A DNA stretch of 40,600 bases from Burkholderiales bacterium. Lineage in GTDB: Bacteria > Pseudomonadota > Gammaproteobacteria > Burkholderiales > Usitatibacteraceae. The stretch spans positions 1 through 40,600 of the forward strand of contig JAHCAK010000035.1 of NCBI GenBank assembly GCA_019634955.1, read 5' to 3'. The translations under genes were made by a program, and so were the position numbers. The notes under the pieces are model-generated. The model did no database searches. It was not told where the DNA came from and was given only the letters and a program-made list of their open reading frames with translations. This document shows, in pieces, positions 36,719-40,600 of this stretch (position 1 is its first letter; every line of letters begins with the position of its first letter).

Positions 36719-36745
36719 CACGGAGGCCACGGAGGTCACGGAGAT
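36719..36745 (+). repeat. three tandem 9-bp CACGGAG units
   Basis: CACGGAGGC, CACGGAGGT and CACGGAGAT follow each other without gaps in the space between dctM and the dehydrogenase gene. Such 'CACGGAG' micro-tandems occur between genes in many unrelated bacteria (from memory); function unknown. Confidence 0.75.
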
Positions 36746-36785
36746 GGTCGAAACGGGACCCCGGCGTGCAGCAGGCCGCCGCGTT

Positions 36786-36849
36786 GAACGGCTTGCCCGT
36801 TCGAACGCGGCGAGGCGAAGGCGGCGGCGAAGCCGCCCGCCTTCGCCTC
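36786..36849 (-). terminator. two inverted repeats at the end of dctM
   Basis: GAGGCGAAGGCGG (36812-36824) pairs with CCGCCTTCGCCTC (36837-36849), extended inside by CGGC/GCCG with one bulge and a GAA loop. This 17-bp hairpin covers the dctM stop codon. A second one, GAACGG/CCGTTC, lies at 36786-36802. No T-run follows on the minus strand, so this may be a factor-dependent terminator or a 3'-end protecting structure. Confidence 0.5.
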
Positions 36850-38854
36850 AGTTGTAAAGCACGGAAGGCAGCCAGAGCCCGATCTCGGGCCACATGTAGA
36901 GCAGCGCCAGCGCGAGGATCTGGATCCCCATGTAGGGCAGCATGCCGGCGAAGATCTGGTTCAGCGTCACGTGCGGCGGCGACACGCCCTTCAGGTAGAA
37001 CGCCGCCATCGCCACCGGCGGCGACAGGAACGCCGTCTGCAGGTTCAACGCCACGAGCAGCCCGAAGAACAGCGGGTCGACGTTGAACTTGACCAGCAAG
37101 GGGATGAAGATCGGCATGAAGATCACGATGATCTCCGTCCATTCCAGCGGCCAGCCCAGGATGAAGATGATGAACTGGGCGAGCAGCATGAACTGCACCG
37201 TGGTGAGGCCGAGCGAGAGCACCCAGCGCTCGATGATCTCCTGCCCGCCCAGCAGCGCGAAGGCCGCGGAGAAGATCGATGAGCCCACGAAGAGCCAGCA
37301 CACCATCGCGCTCGTCTTCGCGGTGAGGAAGGCCGACTCCTTCACGATCCCGCCGACGTCCTTCACGGTCGCGGCGACCACGTTGCCGCGCTTGCCCTGC
37401 AGGAAGCTCACGTAACGGTACGCGCCCGCGAGCAGGAAGCCGCCGAAGGCCCCCACGGCCGCGGCCTCCGTCGGCGTGGCCAGCCCGAACACGATGGAGC
37501 CCAGCACCGCGAGGATCAGGATCGCGAGAGGGAAGAAGCTCGTGAGCAGCATCTTGAAGATCTCGAGGCGCTGCCAGGTCATGAAGCCGTAGGTGACGGC
37601 GAGGATCGCCACGCCGATGCCGATGGTGATCCAGAGCCACCTGGGCACGGGCAGGCGCTCGGGCTCGGCGGCCGGCTCCGTCTTGGCGGCCTTCGCGGCC
37701 TTCTTCGCGGCCGGCGCGGGCGCCTGGGCCCCCGGGGGCTCCTGCACGCCGCCGGCGACGGGCTTGGCCTCGTCGGAGGGCGGCTCGGCGAGGCCCGTGT
37801 CCTCCGCTGGCGGCTCGGCGAGGCCGGTATCGGCGCCGGCCTCCTCGAAGCTCGCCGCCACGGCGCCACCGGCTTCCACCAACCCGGCCGTGCTGGCCTC
37901 CTTCACCGGCGCCGTGGCCGACGCATACATGAACGCGAGGAGCGAGGCGATGGCGAGCGCCGGCAGCAGCGAGACGAAGAACTGCCCGAAGACGCGCCCC
38001 TTCGTGTGCCCCGAGACGCCGCCCAGCGAGCCGGCGAGCCCCGCGAACGCGTTGCGCCCGCCCCGCGCGGCGATCGCCTCCGACAACGGCGGCAGCGGCA
38101 CGTGCCTCTCGGCATCGGGCAGCGGAGGCATGAGGTTCGGCTTGAGCTTGGCGAGGATGACCACGTAGCCCACGTAGAGGCCGGCCAGCATCACGCCGGG
38201 GAAGAACGCGCCGGCGTAGAGTTGCACGACCGACACGCCAGCGGTCGCCCCGTACACGATGAGGAGCACCGAGGGCGGGATGAGGATCCCCAGGCAACCG
38301 CCCGCCGTGATGGCGCCGGCCGCGACGGGAACGCTGTAGCCCGCCCGCAGCATGGCGGGAAAGGCGAGCAGGCCCATGAGCGTCACCACGGCGCCGACGA
38401 TGCCCGTGGCCGTGGCGAAAATCGCGCAGGTGACGATGGTGGCCACCGCGAGCGACCCCGGCACGCGCGCGAGCGACAGGTGCAGGCTCTTGAAGAGCTT
38501 CTCGATGAGGTTGGCGCGCTCGACGAGGTAGCCCATGAAGACGAAGAGGGGCACGGCGATCAGCACGTCGTTGGACATCACCGAGTAGGCGCGCTGGACC
38601 ATGAGGTCGAGGATCTGCTGCGTGGCGACCTCGGGGTTGACGCTGCGGTAGGCGAGCCAGCCGAAGAAGACCCCCATGCCCATCAGCGTGAAGGCCGTCG
38701 GGAAGCCCAGCATGATGGCCACCACCACGAGACCGAGCATGATGAGGCCGAGGTGGCCGTTGGTGAGGTTGCCCCAGGGCGTGAAGATCACGAGCGGCGC
38801 GAGGATCATCGCCATCAGGATGAAGCCGAACCAGAGCTCCTTGCGGATCTTCAT
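36848..38854 (-). CDS. dctM: TRAP transporter large permease with a ~190-residue insertion
   Basis: 668 residues, against about 430 usual for DctM. The family core is intact: LGLVVVAIMLGFPTAFTLMG, SNDVLIAVPLFVFMGYLVER, TGIVGAVVTLMGLLAFPAML, ITAGGCLGILIPPSVLLIVY and, after the insertion, GLATPTEAAAVGAFGGFLLA, FILGWPLEWTEIIVIFMPIF and LQTAFLSPPVAMAAFYLKGV. Between residues about 236 and 428 lies extra sequence: a soluble loop, a helix (FVSLLPALAIASLLAFMYAS), a Pro/Ala/Glu/Lys-rich linker (315-398) with a short repeat DTGLAEPP, and another helix (WLWITIGIGVAILAVTYGF). The start overlaps the dctQ stop. Energised by an ion gradient; the insert's role is unknown. Confidence 0.92.
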   Translation of the reverse strand: MKIRKELWFGFILMAMILAPLVIFTPWGNLTNGHLGLIMLGLVVVAIMLGFPTAFTLMGMGVFFGWLAYRSVNPEVATQQILDLMVQRAYSVMSNDVLIAVPLFVFMGYLVERANLIEKLFKSLHLSLARVPGSLAVATIVTCAIFATATGIVGAVVTLMGLLAFPAMLRAGYSVPVAAGAITAGGCLGILIPPSVLLIVYGATAGVSVVQLYAGAFFPGVMLAGLYVGYVVILAKLKPNLMPPLPDAERHVPLPPLSEAIAARGGRNAFAGLAGSLGGVSGHTKGRVFGQFFVSLLPALAIASLLAFMYASATAPVKEASTAGLVEAGGAVAASFEEAGADTGLAEPPAEDTGLAEPPSDEAKPVAGGVQEPPGAQAPAPAAKKAAKAAKTEPAAEPERLPVPRWLWITIGIGVAILAVTYGFMTWQRLEIFKMLLTSFFPLAILILAVLGSIVFGLATPTEAAAVGAFGGFLLAGAYRYVSFLQGKRGNVVAATVKDVGGIVKESAFLTAKTSAMVCWLFVGSSIFSAAFALLGGQEIIERWVLSLGLTTVQFMLLAQFIIFILGWPLEWTEIIVIFMPIFIPLLVKFNVDPLFFGLLVALNLQTAFLSPPVAMAAFYLKGVSPPHVTLNQIFAGMLPYMGIQILALALLYMWPEIGLWLPSVLYN

Positions 38855-39474
38855 CGCGCGCTCCCCTCGTGCGGGATGAGCTCGTCGAGCTTGGCGATGT
38901 CCTCGGCCTTCACGTGGACCATCTCCTTGAGCTTCTCGACGTCGACTTCCTCGACGTCCTCCTCGCGCGAGGGCCACTCGCCCTGCTTGAGGCAGATCAC
39001 GCAGCGCACGATCTCGACCACGCCCTGCAGCAGCAGGATCGCGCCGGCGATGGGGATCACCGTCTTGAACGGGTAGATGGGCGGGCCGTCGGCGGTGATG
39101 TTGGAGTGCTCGTTGATGGCCCAGCTTTCCGCGGCGTAGGTGTAGCCCGCCCAGCACAGGGCGACCACGCCGGGGATGAAGAAGACGAAGTAGAGGATGA
39201 GGTCGATCGTCGCCTGCGTGCGCGGGGTGAAGAAGCCGTAGAGCACGTCGCCGCGGACGTGGCCGCTCTTCGCGAGCGTGTAGGCGCCCGCCATCATGAA
39301 GAGCGTGCCGTAGAGCATGATCATCACGTCGAAGGCCCAGGGGTGCGGGTTGTCCAGCGCGTAGCGCGAGAACACCTCCCAGGAGATGAGGAGCGTGAGG
39401 CCCACGATGAGCCAGGAGAACGCGTGGCCCACGAAGGTGCTCGTCTTGTCGATGAAGAGCAGGAGCTTTTGCAT
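38851..39474 (-). CDS. dctQ: TRAP transporter small permease
   Basis: 207 residues with four membrane helices: HAFSWLIVGLTLLISWEVFS, FDVMIMLYGTLFMMAGAYTL, ILYFVFFIPGVVALCWAGYT and VIPIAGAILLLQGVVEIVRC. The motif SRYALDNPHPWAFDVMIML and LAKSGHVRGDV are typical DctQ signatures. A long charged cytoplasmic tail (about 167-207, REEDVEEVDVEKLKEMVHVK) exceeds the usual length and might contact the enlarged DctM insert; this is inference. It is separated from dctP by a terminator hairpin and is coupled to dctM. Confidence 0.92.
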   Translation of the reverse strand: MQKLLLFIDKTSTFVGHAFSWLIVGLTLLISWEVFSRYALDNPHPWAFDVMIMLYGTLFMMAGAYTLAKSGHVRGDVLYGFFTPRTQATIDLILYFVFFIPGVVALCWAGYTYAAESWAINEHSNITADGPPIYPFKTVIPIAGAILLLQGVVEIVRCVICLKQGEWPSREEDVEEVDVEKLKEMVHVKAEDIAKLDELIPHEGSAR

Positions 39475-39552
39475 GGCGCGGGGTGGTGCTTTCTCCGTTG
39501 GGTGAACCAGCCGGCTTCAGCGCGGGCGGGCGTCAGCCTGCAGTCAGGTGCC

Positions 39553-39596
39553 GCCCCCAAAACAAAAGCAGCCATCCGGCGGGGCCGGATGGCTGC
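39553..39596 (-). terminator. intrinsic terminator after dctP
   Basis: On the minus strand a perfect 13-bp stem (GCAGCCATCCGGC / GCCGGATGGCTGC) with a CCC loop is followed by TTTTGTTTT. It begins 16 nt after the dctP stop and precedes dctQ. Partial read-through would give more binding protein than permease, as is common for such operons. Confidence 0.88.
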
Positions 39597-39611
39597 GGGC
39601 GGGGTGCCGGG

Positions 39612-40600
39612 TCAGCCCTTCTTCGGCGCCGCGGCGGGCTTGGCGAAGTAGTGGTTGTAGGCCATGCGGCGGCCCACGACGGTGTCGAGCTCCCACTTCA
39701 CGGCGCGCTCGGCGAACTGCTTCTGGGAAGCCTCGATCTCCTTGAAGAGCGCGTTGCCTTCGGCCTTCTTGGCGGCGGCCGCGTCGTAGCCGGTGAGCTG
39801 CTGCTGCAGCACCGGGTCCGGCGTCTTGTAGAACTTGACGCCCTTCTTCTGCAGGTCGATGTAGTCCTTCGAGTAGCGGTCGATCGCCTTCCAGGACATG
39901 TCGGCCGAGGCCGCCTCGACGGCGTTCTCGATGATGGCCTTCATCTTGCCCGGCAGCGCGTCGAACTTGGTCTTGTTGAACATGATCTCGAACTGCTCGG
40001 CGTTCTGGTGGTAGCTCTGCAGCATGCAGACCTTCGACACGTCCGAGAAGCCGAGCGCGCGGTCCGACGACGCGTTGTTGAACTCGGCCGCATCGAGCAG
40101 GCCGCGATCCATCGCCGCGACGATTTCGCCGCCGGGGAGCGCGTTCACCGCCGCGCCGAGGCCCTGGAACACGTCAATGGAGATGCCGACGGTGCGGAAC
40201 TTGAGGCCCTTGAAGTCGTCGGCCTTGGTGATCGGCTTCTTGTACCAGCCGAGCGGCTGCGTCGGCATCGGCCCATACGGGAACGAGACGACATTGGCGC
40301 CGATCGAGCCGTACAGTTTTTCCAGCAGCTCCTTGCCGCCGCCGTATTTGTGCCAGGCGAGCAGCATGGTGGCGTCCATGCCGAAGCCCGGACCCGAGCC
40401 CCACAGCGCAAGCGCCGTCTGCTTGCCATAGTGATAGACCAGCACGCCGTGGCCGCCGTCGAGCGTGCCCTTGGTCACCGCTTCGAGCAGGCCGAACGCC
40501 GGCACCACCGCGCCCGCGGGCAGCACCTCGATGCGCAGGTCGCCGCCGGTCATGTCGTTGACCTTCTTGGCGTAGTCGAGCGCGTATTCGTGGAAGATGT
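39612..40600 (-). CDS. dctP: TRAP transporter substrate-binding protein, 5' end outside window
   Basis: At least 329 residues; the frame is open through base 40600 (FHEYALDYAKKVNDMTGGDL), so the signal peptide and true start lie beyond the window, and the internal ATG at 40553 is not the start. Family motifs: LRIEVLPAGAVVPAFGLLEA, GPMPTQPLGWYKKPITKADD, FKGLKFRTVG with the carboxylate-binding Arg, LPGGEIVAAMDRGLLDAAEF and a C-terminal helical part. Ends AKPAAAPKKG. It captures an organic acid in the periplasm for DctQM. Codon usage in the window's last 430 bases is richer in A/T-ending codons (AAA, GAA, AAT, TAT) than downstream. Confidence 0.9.
   Translation of the reverse strand, partial: IFHEYALDYAKKVNDMTGGDLRIEVLPAGAVVPAFGLLEAVTKGTLDGGHGVLVYHYGKQTALALWGSGPGFGMDATMLLAWHKYGGGKELLEKLYGSIGANVVSFPYGPMPTQPLGWYKKPITKADDFKGLKFRTVGISIDVFQGLGAAVNALPGGEIVAAMDRGLLDAAEFNNASSDRALGFSDVSKVCMLQSYHQNAEQFEIMFNKTKFDALPGKMKAIIENAVEAASADMSWKAIDRYSKDYIDLQKKGVKFYKTPDPVLQQQLTGYDAAAAKKAEGNALFKEIEASQKQFAERAVKWELDTVVGRRMAYNHYFAKPAAAPKKG

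Noticed and set aside
40553-40553. ATG at 40553 as the start of dctP
   Set aside because: The frame stays open and protein-like up to base 40600, and starting here would remove the signal peptide and first strands of the binding domain.

Overview
The window is about 40.6 kb of very GC-rich DNA (about 70% by eye), densely packed with 4-bp ATGA/GTGA start-stop overlaps. HrpA with a long C-terminal extension, DUF2189, DUF2214, an ESGWG-type secreted domain ending in IERQSF, dipeptide-type ABC operons and DctPQM TRAP operons together suggest a betaproteobacterium (Burkholderiales or Usitatibacter-like). This is inference; there is no rRNA or other marker gene. No tRNA, rRNA or CRISPR array was seen.

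Layout. (1) 1-1556: the tail of a possible gene, a DUF2189 membrane protein and a lipoprotein, the last two on the minus strand. (2) 1765-9763, plus strand: an oligopeptide-type ABC importer operon with two tandem binding proteins, two permeases, a small periplasmic protein, a RidA-like deaminase and two ATPases. (3) 9764-15740: an accessory patch with visibly lower GC. It holds a small secreted protein, an intact IS110-family element with a structured non-coding left end (candidate bridge RNA), an Ig/ESGWG secreted protein translationally coupled to a secreted subtilisin-like protease with a Fur-box-like site upstream, a 239-bp second copy of the last ABC ATPase gene's 3' end, an indel-riddled partial IS110 copy, and remnants of a transposase and a FitA-type antitoxin. 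(4) 15741-19008: a LysR regulator divergent from a rhodanese, then a methyltransferase and an SRPBCC protein. (5) 19028-23872: an isoprenylcysteine-methyltransferase-like protein, a GT39-type glycosyltransferase, a GT2, GtrA, DUF2214 and an aminotransferase; this looks like a lipid-linked sugar transfer module. (6) 23932-31513: hrpA, divergent from a 1196-residue secreted repeat protein. (7) 31536-33486: an ECF sigma factor, its membrane anti-sigma factor, and a stand-alone membrane sensor-like domain. (8) 33556-40600, minus strand: a TRAP transporter (dctP, dctQ, dctM) followed by a coupled four-gene set (2-hydroxyacid dehydrogenase, beta-hydroxyacid dehydrogenase, GST, VOC protein), consistent with uptake and oxidation of a small hydroxy acid.

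The most unusual part is 9525-15190. Direct repeats of a gene's 3' end flank a low-GC cargo, as after integration at a gene end. The cargo's apparent three-gene secreted-protein operon was then split by an IS110 element. The abrupt change to indel-only divergence after about 14,706 also leaves open an assembly problem, which must be excluded first.
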